A stretch of 64,000 nt of DNA from assembly GCF_017355405.1 (NCBI RefSeq), contig NZ_CP061177.1, positions 2,153,001-2,217,000 of the forward strand, read 5' to 3'. The notes below the pieces were generated by a model. It made no database searches. It had not been told where the DNA came from and saw only the letters and a program-made list of their open reading frames with translations. Positions 34,453 to 43,865 of the stretch are shown piece after piece; positions within the stretch are counted from its first letter, which is position 1; every line of letters starts with the position of its first letter. A program made the translations under genes and the position numbers. The stretch is from Roseomonas haemaphysalidis. Its GTDB lineage: Bacteria; Pseudomonadota; Alphaproteobacteria; Acetobacterales; Acetobacteraceae.

Positions 34453-35079
34453 ATGGCGATGGAAGACAGCGGGCTAGAAGAATTCTTTGCCGGCTACCGG
34501 CAGTTCCGCACCGAGGTATGGCCCGAGCGGCGCAAGCTGTTCGAGACGCTGGCGCGCGATGGCCAAAGCCCGCGTGCCCTGGTGATCAGCTGCTCGGACA
34601 GCCGCGTCGATCCCTCCATGGTGTTCGGCGCCGCGCCGGGCGAGCTGTTCACTATCCGCAACGTCGCGAACCTCGTGCCGCCCTACCAGCCGGACGGCGA
34701 CTACCACGGCACCTCGGCAGCGCTGGAATTCGCCGTGCGGGTGCTTCAGGTGCCGCGCATCATCGTGCTGGGGCATGCCATGTGCGGCGGTGTCCACGCT
34801 TTGCTGAACGGCTTTCCCGTCACGGCGCAGGACTTCGTGGAGCCCTGGATGCGCATTGCCCGCCAAGCGCGGGAACGGGCGCTGGCCTGCGAGCCGGCGG
34901 ACGCGCAAACGGCCTGCGAGCAGGAAACCGTTAAGCTGTCTCTGCGCAATCTTCGGGGCTTTCCGTGGGTGGCGGATCGCCTGGCGGACGGCAGTCTGCA
35001 ACTGACCGGTGGCAGCTTCGACATCCGCACCGGCATTCTCTCAATCCTCGGTGACGACGGAAACTTTCACCCGGCTTGA
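34453..35079 (+). CDS. Beta-class carbonic anhydrase
   Basis: A 208-residue enzyme with the beta-CA zinc site: Cys47 with the Asp49-Arg51 dyad (SCSDSRVD), His108 and Cys111 (LGHAMCGG). It interconverts bicarbonate and carbon dioxide in the cytoplasm. ATG 34453 has GGAG eight bases upstream. The opgD-opgH pair starts about 100 bases downstream; a functional link is not indicated. Confidence 0.92.
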   Translation: MAMEDSGLEEFFAGYRQFRTEVWPERRKLFETLARDGQSPRALVISCSDSRVDPSMVFGAAPGELFTIRNVANLVPPYQPDGDYHGTSAALEFAVRVLQVPRIIVLGHAMCGGVHALLNGFPVTAQDFVEPWMRIARQARERALACEPADAQTACEQETVKLSLRNLRGFPWVADRLADGSLQLTGGSFDIRTGILSILGDDGNFHPA

Positions 35080-35182
35080 GCGTTGCTGTGTGGGCCGTGC
35101 CGCACGAATGGCGCGGGCGTGCCGCAACTTCGCCTTCAGCGCAGTGTTCGCTGGCCACTTGAATTAGGGGATTTTTCAGAAC

Positions 35183-36715
35183 GTGACCCGCCGCGACGCC
35201 CTTTTGGCCGCCGTATCGCTTTCCACGCTCTTCATGGCGGAGGAAACGGCGCACCTGTCCGAAGCGCACGCGGCAGGCCCCAATGAATTGCCCTTCGATC
35301 CCGGCAGCACGGTGCGCGAGGCCGCGCGCGCTTTGGCGGCGCAGCCCTACAAGGCGCCGCCCGACGCGCTGCCCGGCCCGCTGTCCGATCTCGGCTACGA
35401 CCAGTACCGCGACATCCGCTTCCGCCCGGACCAGGCGCTGTGGCGCCCGGAAGGGCTGCCGTTCCAGATGCAGCTGTTCCACCGCGGCTTCTTGTACAAG
35501 TCGCGCGTCGACATGTACGAGGTGGCGGACGGCCTGGCGCGGCCGATCCGCTACACCCCGGATCTGTTCACCTTCCAGAACATGCAGCGTCCGCCGAACG
35601 AGGATCTGGGCTTCGGTGGCTTCCGTCTGCACGGCCCCATCAACCGCTCGGATTACTACGACGAGATCTGCGCTTTCCTCGGCGCCAGCTATTTCCGCGC
35701 GGTCGCCAAGGGGCAGATCTACGGCCTGTCCGCCCGCGGGCTGGCGCTCAACACGGCGGAAGGCAGGGGCGAGGAATTCCCGCTGTTCCGCGCCTTCTGG
35801 GTGGAAAAGCCACGCGAAGGCGTCAACGCCATCACTGTGCACGCGCTTCTGGACAGCCCGTCCTGCGCCGCCGCCTTCCGCTTCGCCATCCGCCCTGGCA
35901 CGACCACGGTGTTCGATGTGGAATCCACCGTGTTCCCGCGCGTGGACATCACCACCGTGGGCGTCGCGCCGCTGACCAGCATGTTCTGGTTCTCGCCGCT
36001 CAACCGCACCGGGCGCGACGACTGGCGCCCCGGCGTGCATGACAGCGACGGCCTGCTGCTGCTGACCGGCCGGGGCGAGCGTATCTGGCGCCCGTTGAAC
36101 AACCCCCGCGACCTGCAGATCTCCGTGTTCGGCGACAGCAATCCGCGTGGCTTCGGCCTGATGCAGCGGCGCCGTGACTTCGCCTCCTACGAGGATCTGG
36201 AAGCGCGCTACGAGAAGCGCCCGAGCCTTTGGATCGAGCCGATCGGCGACTGGGGCCAGGGTGCGGTGCATCTGATCGAGATCCCGACCAGCAGCGAGAT
36301 CCATGACAACATCGTGGCGTTCTGGCGGCCCAAGGACCCGCTGAAGGCCAAGGGCGAGTACCGCTACACTTTCCGCATGCACTGGTGCAATGAGGCTCCG
36401 GTCGATACGGCGCTGGCGCGCATCACCGCGGTGTATTCCGGCGCGGGCTCGCAGCAGGGGCTGCGCTACTTCGTGTTCGACGCCATGGGTGGAGCGCTGC
36501 GCGACCTGCCGGCCGATGCCAAGCCGGAGCTGGTTGTCACCGCCAACAGCGGCGAGATCCGCAACGCCGTGGCCTATCGCAACCCCGAGAACGGTGGCTG
36601 GCGCGTCGCGTTCGAGCTGGCCCCGGGCGATGCCAAGTCGGTGGAACTGCGGGCCGAGCTGCGGCAGGGTCAGATGCCGCTGGCCGAAACCTGGTTGTAT
36701 CGATGGACGGCCTAG
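35183..36715 (+). CDS. opgD: Periplasmic glucan biosynthesis protein, MdoG/OpgD family
   Basis: A 510-residue periplasmic protein of the OpgG/OpgD family. It starts at GTG 35183 with a short twin-arginine signal (TRRDALLAAVS), which is the OpgD rather than OpgG style; the choice between the two rests on that. Family segments are FDPGSTVREAARALAAQPYK, YDQYRDIRF, LFHRGFLYKS and FWRPKDPLKAKGEYRYTFRM. It shapes osmoregulated periplasmic glucans made by the membrane glucosyltransferase encoded by the next gene, which it overlaps by 13 bases. Confidence 0.88.
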   Translation: MTRRDALLAAVSLSTLFMAEETAHLSEAHAAGPNELPFDPGSTVREAARALAAQPYKAPPDALPGPLSDLGYDQYRDIRFRPDQALWRPEGLPFQMQLFHRGFLYKSRVDMYEVADGLARPIRYTPDLFTFQNMQRPPNEDLGFGGFRLHGPINRSDYYDEICAFLGASYFRAVAKGQIYGLSARGLALNTAEGRGEEFPLFRAFWVEKPREGVNAITVHALLDSPSCAAAFRFAIRPGTTTVFDVESTVFPRVDITTVGVAPLTSMFWFSPLNRTGRDDWRPGVHDSDGLLLLTGRGERIWRPLNNPRDLQISVFGDSNPRGFGLMQRRRDFASYEDLEARYEKRPSLWIEPIGDWGQGAVHLIEIPTSSEIHDNIVAFWRPKDPLKAKGEYRYTFRMHWCNEAPVDTALARITAVYSGAGSQQGLRYFVFDAMGGALRDLPADAKPELVVTANSGEIRNAVAYRNPENGGWRVAFELAPGDAKSVELRAELRQGQMPLAETWLYRWTA

Positions 36716-38838
36716 GGCGCGACAGCGGCTGGCGCGCGCTGCCGCCCGAGGCGCCGCTGGACATGCCGGTGCAGTCGTTGCGCGCCAAGCCGCAGCGCCG
36801 TGCCGGCGGCATGCCGTCCCGCCCCGTCGCGGGCTGGCTGCGCCGGCTGCTGGTGATCGGCGGCGCGGTGTTGCTGACGCTGTTCGCGGCGCGCGAGATG
36901 TCGCTGGTGCTGAATTCCGGTAAGCCGACGGTGCTGGAAGCTCTGGTGCTGGTGCTGTTCGTGGTGCTGTTCGCCTGGATCGCGCTGTCCTTTGTCAGTG
37001 CCTGCTGCGGCTTTGTGCGGCTGATCGCCGGGCCTGACCGGCGGCTCGGCATCGAGGCGTCCGGCCCGCCGCCGATCCCGCAGACCGTCACCGCGCTGCT
37101 GATGCCGACCTACAACGAGGACCCGTCCCGCGTCATGGCGGGGCTGGAGGCGATCCATGCCTCGCTGGTCGCGGCCGGCGCCACGCATCGCTTCCACATC
37201 TTCATCCTGAGCGACAGCACCGAGCCGGGCGCCTGGATCGCGGAGGAAGCCGCGTTCCTGGACCTGCGCCGCCGCACGGGTGACGAGCAGAACATCTTCT
37301 ATCGCCGCCGCCCCAAGAATACCGAGCGCAAGGCCGGCAACATCGCCGAATGGGTGCGCCGCTGGGGCGGTGCCTATCCGCAGATGCTGGTGCTGGACGC
37401 CGACAGCGTGATGGAGGCCGACACCATCCTGCGCCTCGCCGACGCGATGGAACGGCACGAAGATGTGGGGCTGATACAGACCCTGCCGATCATCACCGGT
37501 GGCTCCACGCTGTTCGCCCGCATGCAGCAGTTCGCCGGGCGCGTGTATGGCCCGCTGATCGCCGAGGGCATCGCCTGGTGGCACGGCGGGGAAGGCAACT
37601 ACTGGGGCCACAACGCCATCATCCGCACGCAGGCCTTCGCTTCCGCGGCGGGGTTGCCGGACCTGCCCGGGCGCAAGCCCTGGGGCGGGCACATCATGAG
37701 CCACGATTTCGTGGAAGCGGCACTGATGCGCCGTGCCGGATGGGCCATCCACATGGTGCCCTGGCTGCGCGGCTCCTACGAGGAAAGCCCGCCCTCGTTG
37801 ATGGACCTTGCGGTGCGGGACCGCCGCTGGTGCCAGGGCAACCTGCAGCACATGGCTGTGCTGCCGACGCGCGGTCTGCACTTCGTCAGCCGCCTGCACC
37901 TGATGACCGGCATCGGCAGCTACATCACCGCGCCGATCTGGCTGATCTTCTTGGTCACCGGCGTGTTGCTGTCGCTGCAGGCCCGCTTCATCCGCCCGGA
38001 ATACTTTCCCGCCGGGCCAACGCTGTTTCCGGAATGGCCGACTGTGGACCCGGTGCGCGCCATGTGGCTGTTCATCGGCACCATGGCGCTTCTGCTGGCG
38101 CCCAAGCTGATGGCGTGGTTCGCGTTGCTATTCCATGCCCGCGACCGGCGCGGCAGTGGCGGCGCGCTGCGCATGCTGGTGTCCATGCTGATCGAAACGG
38201 TGATCGCGGGCCTCCTCGCACCCGTCACCATGCTGACCCAGAGCTACGACGTCGTTTCGATCCTGATGGGCCGCGATTCCGGTTGGTCCGCGCAGCGGCG
38301 TGACGATGGCAGCATGCCGCTCGGGCAGATCGCGCGGCTGTACTGGCGCCACACGGTGTTTGGGCTGGTTTTCGGCGGCATTGCCTGGCTGGTGTCGCCT
38401 TATCTGGCGTTGTGGATGTCGCCGGTGGTGCTCGGGCTGACGCTAGCCATTCCCTTGGCCTGGATCACCGCCGGGCGCGGCATCGGGCTGGGATTGAAAA
38501 GGCTGGGCCTCCTGCTGGTGCCGGAGGAAAGCGCCACGCCCCGCGTGTTGACCGATGCCGTGGCCTTTCGCCGCGACCGGGCCGGCACGCCGCTGCCCGC
38601 CGGCCCTGGCGCGCTGTTCCAGGAACCGGCGTTGCTGGAAGCGCACCGCCGCATGCTGCCGGCCCCCCGCCGGCCACGCCAGGACCCGATCGACCCCAAC
38701 CTGCTGGTCGGTCTGGCAAAGGCCGAAGAAGCGCAAAGCCTGGATGAGGCACTGGGGGGCCTGAACCGCGCCGAGCTGGCGGCGGTGCTGGGCCACGCGG
38801 ACGGGCTGGACCGCCTGCAGGCTCTGGCCACGCGCTAG
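36703..38838 (+). CDS. opgH: Membrane glucan glucosyltransferase
   Basis: A 711-residue inner-membrane GT2 enzyme. Two helices at about 46-64 and 76-98 precede the catalytic domain with LMPTYNEDPSR, VLDADSVMEADT (DxD), SHDFVEAAL and RRWCQGNLQHM (QxxRW-type), and further helices follow (about residues 405-430, 450-470, 490 on). It polymerises glucose from UDP-glucose into the backbone of osmoregulated periplasmic glucans. ATG 36703 lies inside the opgD 3' end, so coupling is likely. Confidence 0.93.
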   Translation: MDGLGRDSGWRALPPEAPLDMPVQSLRAKPQRRAGGMPSRPVAGWLRRLLVIGGAVLLTLFAAREMSLVLNSGKPTVLEALVLVLFVVLFAWIALSFVSACCGFVRLIAGPDRRLGIEASGPPPIPQTVTALLMPTYNEDPSRVMAGLEAIHASLVAAGATHRFHIFILSDSTEPGAWIAEEAAFLDLRRRTGDEQNIFYRRRPKNTERKAGNIAEWVRRWGGAYPQMLVLDADSVMEADTILRLADAMERHEDVGLIQTLPIITGGSTLFARMQQFAGRVYGPLIAEGIAWWHGGEGNYWGHNAIIRTQAFASAAGLPDLPGRKPWGGHIMSHDFVEAALMRRAGWAIHMVPWLRGSYEESPPSLMDLAVRDRRWCQGNLQHMAVLPTRGLHFVSRLHLMTGIGSYITAPIWLIFLVTGVLLSLQARFIRPEYFPAGPTLFPEWPTVDPVRAMWLFIGTMALLLAPKLMAWFALLFHARDRRGSGGALRMLVSMLIETVIAGLLAPVTMLTQSYDVVSILMGRDSGWSAQRRDDGSMPLGQIARLYWRHTVFGLVFGGIAWLVSPYLALWMSPVVLGLTLAIPLAWITAGRGIGLGLKRLGLLLVPEESATPRVLTDAVAFRRDRAGTPLPAGPGALFQEPALLEAHRRMLPAPRRPRQDPIDPNLLVGLAKAEEAQSLDEALGGLNRAELAAVLGHADGLDRLQALATR

Positions 38839-39095
38839 CTTAGCCCCTGGCGCACGGCCGCGGCCTGTGCCTGATAGGCCTGCCGCGCCAGCGTACCGCT
38901 GAGCGGCGATACCACGGCTGTCGGCTGCTTCACCGCCGCATCGCAGACCTCGGGCAGGGCCGTGCTGCCGCCCGGTGGGGACACCGCGGCGAGCGCGACC
39001 ACCGTGGCCGGGTCCTGGCCCGGCACCGGCAGGCGTTGAATGGCGTCAAGGCAGGCGTTCATCAGCCCGGACGCGCTGTTGGCGGTTACCATCAT
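38835..39095 (-). CDS. Small hypothetical protein
   Basis: An 86-residue polar, Ala/Val-rich protein beginning MMVTANSASGLMNACLDAIQ. Upstream GAGGAT is a reasonable ribosome-binding site about ten bases away. No signal peptide or family is recognised. It overlaps the 3' end of opgH by four bases and is otherwise alone in a 420-base gap, so it could be a real small gene or a spurious frame. Confidence 0.45.
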   Translation of the reverse strand: MMVTANSASGLMNACLDAIQRLPVPGQDPATVVALAAVSPPGGSTALPEVCDAAVKQPTAVVSPLSGTLARQAYQAQAAAVRQGLS

Positions 39096-39255
39096 GGCGG
39101 GAAATCCTCATGCCGTGGTGCATGGCTCAGTCCATGCTTCGCTGCTCGGTGTACGGGACAAAGGTTAAAGCGCGGTAAATGGCCGCCCCTGCCTCGACAA
39201 GCGGCGCACCCGGTCGCACCCTGAAAGCAGGTTCGTTTTCCAGGGAGTGCCCGAA

Positions 39256-40677
39256 GTGCAGAATTCCGAAGAGATCTGGCGCCTTGTCGATGAGCGGCAG
39301 CAGCCCTTCATCGAGTTGAGCGACACGGTGTGGGGCATGCCGGAGCTGGCCTACAACGAGCACCGCTCGGTGGCCGAGCACAAGAAGGTGCTGGACGCCC
39401 AGGGCTTCCGCATCACCGAGAACGTCGCCGGCATTCCCACCGCCATCATGGGCGAGGCGGGCGAGGACGGGCCGGTGATCGCCATTCTCGGCGAATACGA
39501 CGCGCTGCCCGGCCTGTCCCAGGAAGCGGGGGTGGCCGAGCACCGGCCGATCCCAGGCGCCGGGCATGGCCATGGCTGCGGCCACAACCTGCTCGGCTCC
39601 GGCGCCATGCTGGCGGCGGCCGCGGTCAAGGACTACCTCGCCGCGAATGGCCTTAAGGGCCGCGTGCGCTACTACGGTTGCCCGGCCGAGGAAGGCGGCG
39701 CCGCCAAGGCCTTCATGGTGCGCGAGGGGGCCTTCAAGGACGTGGATATCGCCATTTCCTGGCACCCGGCGCCCTTCGCGGTGGTCAACGAGGCGAATTC
39801 GCTGGCCAACACCCGCATCGACTTCACCTTCACCGGCCGTTCCAGCCATGCCGCCGCCGCGCCGCATCTGGGCCGCAGCGCGCTGGACGCGGTGGAGCTG
39901 ATGAATGTCGGCGTCAACTACATGCGCGAACACATGCCGAGCGACGCGCGCATCCACTATGCCTATCTGGATGCCGGCGGCATTGCCCCCAACGTGGTGC
40001 AGGGCAAGGCGACCGTGCGCTACCTGATCCGCGCCACGGACCTGCCGGGCCTGCGCGGGCTGGTGGAGCGCGTGCGCAAGATCGCGGATGGCGCCGCGCT
40101 GATGACGGAAACCACGGTGGACACCAAGGTCGTTTCCGCCGTGTCCAACCTGCTGGGCAACGCGCCGCTGGAGCGTGCCATGCAGAACAACCTGGAACGG
40201 CTGGGCCCGCCGCCCTTCGACGATGCCGACCGCGCCTTCGCGGCCGAAATCCAGAAGACGTTGACGGATGCCGACATCGCCGCCGCCTTCAACCGCGCCG
40301 GCGTGCCGGTGCGCCGTGGCGTTCCGCTGGCCGACGAGATCATTCCGCTGGAAGCCAAGGGCGCGCAGATGGTCGGCTCCACGGATGTGGGCGACGTGTC
40401 CTGGGTGGTGCCCACCGTGCAGGCGCGGGGCGCGACCTATGCCATCGGCACGCCGGGGCATTCCTGGCAGCTCACGGCGCAGGGCAAGTCGCCGCTGGCG
40501 CACAAGGGCATGGTGCACGTGGCCAAGGTGATGGCGGGCGTGGCGGTGGACGCGCTGCGCGACCCGGGGCTAATCAAAGCGGCACAGGCCGACCTCGCCG
40601 CGCGCACGGAGGTGCACCCCTATGTCTGCCCGCTGCCGGAAGGGCTGTCGCCGCCGATCCACATGGGCAAGAACTGA
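39256..40677 (+). CDS. M20 amidohydrolase, AbgB-like (p-aminobenzoyl-glutamate hydrolase type)
   Basis: A 473-residue M20 enzyme with GAGHGHGCGHNLLG (metal ligands), YYGCPAEEGGAAK (catalytic Glu) and the C-terminal STDVGDVSWVVP motif of the AbgB group, longer than the aminoacylase group elsewhere in the window. GTG at 39256 is chosen as start because AGGGAG lies eight bases upstream; a GTG nine bases earlier falls on that site. It probably cuts N-aroyl or N-acyl-glutamate-type amides. No AbgA or AbgT neighbour is present. Confidence 0.86.
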   Translation: MQNSEEIWRLVDERQQPFIELSDTVWGMPELAYNEHRSVAEHKKVLDAQGFRITENVAGIPTAIMGEAGEDGPVIAILGEYDALPGLSQEAGVAEHRPIPGAGHGHGCGHNLLGSGAMLAAAAVKDYLAANGLKGRVRYYGCPAEEGGAAKAFMVREGAFKDVDIAISWHPAPFAVVNEANSLANTRIDFTFTGRSSHAAAAPHLGRSALDAVELMNVGVNYMREHMPSDARIHYAYLDAGGIAPNVVQGKATVRYLIRATDLPGLRGLVERVRKIADGAALMTETTVDTKVVSAVSNLLGNAPLERAMQNNLERLGPPPFDDADRAFAAEIQKTLTDADIAAAFNRAGVPVRRGVPLADEIIPLEAKGAQMVGSTDVGDVSWVVPTVQARGATYAIGTPGHSWQLTAQGKSPLAHKGMVHVAKVMAGVAVDALRDPGLIKAAQADLAARTEVHPYVCPLPEGLSPPIHMGKN

Positions 40678-40684
40678 ACCGGGC

Positions 40685-40704
40685 GAGGGGGCTGCGGCCC
40701 CCTC
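40685..40704. terminator. Hairpin between convergent genes
   Basis: GAGGGGGC and GCCCCCTC pair perfectly over eight bases with a TGCG loop. It lies between the convergent AbgB-like gene (stop 40677) and the SMR gene (stop 40703). No T-run, so it may act in both directions with help, or be a structural remnant. Confidence 0.5.
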
Positions 40705-41038
40705 AATGCCCCGCCGTGGCGGAAAACAGATTCACCACCAACACCCCTGCCAGGATCATGCCGATGCCGATCATGGCCGGCAGGTCCAGCTTCTGGCCGA
40801 AGGCGACCCAGCCCACGGCCGAGATCAGCACGATGCCGAGGCCGCTCCAGATCGCGTAGGCGACGCCCACCGGAATGCCGCGCAGCGCCAGGGACAGGCA
40901 ATAGAAGGCCCCCAGGTAGCCCAGCGCCATCAGCGCCGTCGGCCAGGGTCGGGTGAACTGCTGCGAAGCCTGCAGGGCGGAGGTGGCCATCACTTCCAGG
41001 GCGATGGCGACGAACAGCGGCAGATAGGTTCGGATCAT
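40703..41038 (-). CDS. Small multidrug resistance (EmrE/QacE-type) transporter
   Basis: A 111-residue protein with four transmembrane helices and the conserved membrane Glu15 in the first helix (LFVAIALEVMATSAL), which couples protons to efflux of cationic drugs in EmrE. Typical segments AIWSGLGIVLIS and FGQKLDLPAMIGIGMILAGV are present. It is a single gene, so a homodimer is likely rather than the paired heteromeric type. Confidence 0.92.
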   Translation of the reverse strand: MIRTYLPLFVAIALEVMATSALQASQQFTRPWPTALMALGYLGAFYCLSLALRGIPVGVAYAIWSGLGIVLISAVGWVAFGQKLDLPAMIGIGMILAGVLVVNLFSATAGH

Positions 41039-41055
41039 CGGGCTGCCGGGGAGAT

Positions 41056-41141
41056 TGGTGCGGGTGGTCGGACTCGAACCGACACTCTGTCACCAGAAGC
41101 GGATTTTGAGTCCGCCGCGTCTACCATTCCACCACACCCGC
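41056..41141 (-). tRNA. tRNA-Leu (anticodon CAA)
   Basis: An 86-base tRNA including an encoded CCA end (41056-41058). Acceptor GCGGGTG pairs with CACCCGC; D-arm, a long variable arm of class II tRNA, and the T-arm GGTTCGAGTCC are present. The anticodon loop CTCAAAA between GCGGA and TCCGC gives anticodon CAA. No phage-like genes are next to it. Confidence 0.95.
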
Positions 41142-41268
41142 GCGGGGAGCCTTTTCCCAGCCTTCGGCGCGGAATTCAAGGGGGCGTGTCCGGTATGGCG
41201 GTGCGCGTGTCAGCTTTCCCCGGCCATGCTAGACCCGTAGCCCTTGTTTGGCTGGAAAGGCCGTCGCC

Positions 41269-42102
41269 ATGACGCAGCATGCGCCGCACCGCCCGGAAGG
41301 GGGCGAGCCGCAGTCGATGTCCGGCATCGACCCCGTGTGGTCACGCATCCGGCGCGAAGCGGAGGAAGCCGCGCGGCGGGAGCCGGAGCTTGGCGGGTTC
41401 CTGCACGCGGCAGTGCTGCAGCACGAGCATCTGGAGTCGGCGGTGGCCAGCCGCGTGGCCGACCGGCTGGGCCATGCCGACCTGCCCGGGACGCTGCTGC
41501 GCCGCAGTCTGGAGCGGGTGCTGCTGGACCAGCCAGGCGCCGCCCTGGCCGTTCGCGCGGACATCATGGCCGTGGTGGACCGCGACCCCGCCACCCGGCG
41601 CGCCATGGAGCCGGTGCTCTACTACAAGGGCTTCCACGCGCTGGTGACCCACCGGCTGACCCACCACCTGTGGCGGGAAGGGCGGCGCGACTTCGCGTTG
41701 TGGCTGCAGTCGCGATCCTCCGCGGTGTTCCAGACGGACATCCATCCGGCGGTGCGCATTGGCCAGGGCGTGTTCCTGGACCATGCGACCGGGCTGGTGG
41801 TGGGCGAGACGGCGGTGGTGGAGGACGACGTCTCCATCCTGCAGGGCGTTACCCTGGGCGGCACCGGCAAGGAAACCGGCGACCGACACCCCAAGATCCG
41901 CCGCGGCGTGCTGATCGGCGCCGGTGCCAAGGTGCTGGGCAACATCGAGGTCGGCGCCTGCGCGCGCATCGCCGCTGGGTCGGTGGTGCTGAAGCCGGTG
42001 CCCTCGGGCTTCACGGTGGCCGGGGTGCCGGCCCGCGTGGTGGGCCAGGCGGGCTGCGCCGAGCCATCCCGCGCCATGGACCAGACTCTGGACGGCGTTT
42101 GA
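41269..42102 (+). CDS. cysE: Serine O-acetyltransferase
   Basis: A 277-residue CysE. It has an N-terminal helical domain with YYKGFHALVTHRLTH and a left-handed beta-helix with the catalytic region DHATGLVVGETAVVEDDVSI, the LGGTGK loop and DRHPKIRRGVLIGAGAKVLGN. It acetylates serine as the first step of cysteine synthesis; the C-terminal residues end QTLDGV, so cysteine feedback is possible (Ile usually last). ATG 41269 has GGAAAGG upstream. Confidence 0.93.
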   Translation: MTQHAPHRPEGGEPQSMSGIDPVWSRIRREAEEAARREPELGGFLHAAVLQHEHLESAVASRVADRLGHADLPGTLLRRSLERVLLDQPGAALAVRADIMAVVDRDPATRRAMEPVLYYKGFHALVTHRLTHHLWREGRRDFALWLQSRSSAVFQTDIHPAVRIGQGVFLDHATGLVVGETAVVEDDVSILQGVTLGGTGKETGDRHPKIRRGVLIGAGAKVLGNIEVGACARIAAGSVVLKPVPSGFTVAGVPARVVGQAGCAEPSRAMDQTLDGV

Positions 42103-42149
42103 CGCTTCGTAACTTGCCCCCGCGGCGCGGCGCGCCGACAAGCGCGGCC

Positions 42150-42608
42150 ATGCCCGTGCTGATCGCCTTGCTGGCCGCCGCCGCCCCGCTCTTCGCCATG
42201 GCCACCGAACGCTGGGGCGGGTTGAACCCCTGCCTGCTGTGCCTGTGGCAACGCTGGCCCTATTGGGTCGCCGCCGGGCTGGCCTTGCTGGCCTGGCTGC
42301 TGCCACGCCGCCTGATGCTGGCGCTGGCCGGACTGGCGGTCCTGACCTCCGGCGCCTTCGCCGTGGTGCACCTGGGGGTGGAAGCCAAGTGGTGGCCGTC
42401 GCCGCTGCCCGGCTGCATGGCGCCCAACGCCGCGCCGAACCAGAGCGTGGAGGACATGTTGCGCAGCCTGGCGCCCAAGCCTGCCAAGCCCTGCGACGAG
42501 CCGACCTATCTGGTGCCCGGCCTGCCACTGTCCATGGCCGGCATGAACTTGCTGTATGCGCTGGGCCTGGGTGGCTTCGCGCTGTGGGCCGCGGCCAGGC
42601 GGCGATAG
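42150..42608 (+). CDS. Disulfide bond formation protein B
   Basis: A 152-residue membrane protein of the DsbB/DsbI family. Four membrane helices surround two cysteine pairs: NPCLLCLWQRW (first periplasmic loop, DsbB-type CxxC with the quinone-contacting Trp-Gln-Arg motif) and PLPGC...KPCDEP in the second loop. It reoxidises DsbA by passing electrons to quinone. It lies 47 bases downstream of cysE. A longer leader in frame with cysE was rejected as start. Confidence 0.88.
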   Translation: MPVLIALLAAAAPLFAMATERWGGLNPCLLCLWQRWPYWVAAGLALLAWLLPRRLMLALAGLAVLTSGAFAVVHLGVEAKWWPSPLPGCMAPNAAPNQSVEDMLRSLAPKPAKPCDEPTYLVPGLPLSMAGMNLLYALGLGGFALWAAARRR

Positions 42609-42655
42609 GCACAAGCGGGGCTGACGGCGGCGGCGGGTGGTGGCAGGATGACGGC

Positions 42656-43288
42656 ATGCCCTTTGCGTCCCGTATCGCCGCCTTTCTGCTTCTGCCGCTG
42701 CTGGCGGCCTGCGCGATACCGGAAGCACCATCCGCCGATCCCAGGCTCAAGGCCCTGACCGCCCGCCTTCCCGTAGAACTGGGGGGCTTCAAACTGCTGG
42801 ATGGTGCACCCCATCCGAACCAGCCCAATGCCTTAGGTCTGCGCTATGCCCACGCCCCGTCCGGTACCGTGGCGCTAGTGGGGCTGATTACACCGGATGG
42901 TACGATGATACCGGATGGGCCGGGCTCGACGCCGGTCGAGTTGACGGTGAACATCCTTTCTTTGGCAGCCCAGGCCAGCCTGGGGGGTACCGGTCTGACC
43001 CGGCGGCCCGACTTCGGGGGTGCGCGCACGGGGCAGCCACCGGAGGTCCGCTGCAGCGATCTGCAAGTCCGCCAAGCCGATGCGGCGCATTACGTGGTGA
43101 TTTGCGCGACGGGCATAGGTGGCGGCATCGTCACCATCAACATGATCGTGCAACAAGCCCGGGATGCCGGAAACCTCCCCCGCCAGTTCATGCTGAACTT
43201 CGCGCTGAACGTGGTTCAGGCCCTGCGGAGTGACGCGACGGAGGCACCCGCAGCGCCGGCCACCCAGGGCCCGGTGTATCGGCTCTAG
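42656..43288 (+). CDS. Hypothetical lipoprotein
   Basis: A 210-residue protein with a lipoprotein signal (FLLLPLLAAC, lipid-modified Cys at about residue 19). The mature part is mixed, with one later Cys pair (RCSD, ICATG). No known family. It is the third gene of the cysE-dsbB transcript; a disulfide in the mature protein would suit dsbB, but this is inferred. Confidence 0.65.
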   Translation: MPFASRIAAFLLLPLLAACAIPEAPSADPRLKALTARLPVELGGFKLLDGAPHPNQPNALGLRYAHAPSGTVALVGLITPDGTMIPDGPGSTPVELTVNILSLAAQASLGGTGLTRRPDFGGARTGQPPEVRCSDLQVRQADAAHYVVICATGIGGGIVTINMIVQQARDAGNLPRQFMLNFALNVVQALRSDATEAPAAPATQGPVYRL

Positions 43289-43289
43289 C

Positions 43290-43865
43290 TCAGCCTTCCA
43301 GCTCGCTGTCCCAGTACAGGTAGTCGCGCCAGCTCTTGTGCAGGTAGTTGGGCGGGAAGGCGCGGCCGTTTTCCTGCAGCTCCCAGCTGGTCGGCTGGCG
43401 CGGCGTGTGGCGGGGAAACATCTTGATCTCGCGGGGCAGCTTGTCGGCCTTGCGCAGGTTGCAGGGGCCGCAGGCGGTGACGACGTTGTCCCAGCTGGTG
43501 CGCCCGCCGCGGGAGCGGGGGATCACGTGGTCGAAGGTCAGCTCAGGCGTCGGCCGCTCGGCGTGGCAATACACGCAGGAGAAGCTGTCGCGCAGAAAGA
43601 CGTTGAAGCGCGTGAAGGCCGGGCGGCGCGCCGCCGGGATGTATTCCTTGAGCGCGATCACGCTGGGCAGGCGGATGGTGTGGTTGGGCGAATGCACCGC
43701 CGTGTCGTATTCCGACAACACGGACACGCGGTCCAGATACACCGCCTTGACCGCATCCTGCCACGCCCACAGCGAGAGCGGGTAATAGGACAGCGGACGG
43801 AAGTCCGCGTTGAGCACCAGGGCGGGGAAGCTGCTGGTCCCCGCCGACATCATCCCGTCAGGCAA
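43290..43865 (-). CDS. HNH endonuclease family protein
   Basis: A 191-residue HNH protein with zinc-coordinating pairs Cys97/Cys100 (SCVYC) and Cys132/Cys135 (CGPCN), the metal-binding Asp112-His113 (TFDHVIPRS), and Asn127. This is the McrA-like HNH form common as a single chromosomal gene in alphaproteobacteria, with no modification partner nearby, so a restriction role is not supported. Start could be the first or fifth codon. It converges on the lipoprotein gene. Confidence 0.88.
   Translation of the reverse strand: MPDGMMSAGTSSFPALVLNADFRPLSYYPLSLWAWQDAVKAVYLDRVSVLSEYDTAVHSPNHTIRLPSVIALKEYIPAARRPAFTRFNVFLRDSFSCVYCHAERPTPELTFDHVIPRSRGGRTSWDNVVTACGPCNLRKADKLPREIKMFPRHTPRQPTSWELQENGRAFPPNYLHKSWRDYLYWDSELEG

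Noticed and set aside
41056..41300. tRNA-Leu as integration site of a genomic island
   Set aside because: No integrase, no direct repeat of the tRNA 3' end seen nearby, and flanking genes are ordinary.
43290..43865. Restriction-modification system based on the HNH protein
   Set aside because: No methyltransferase or specificity gene nearby; this HNH form is a common solitary chromosomal gene.
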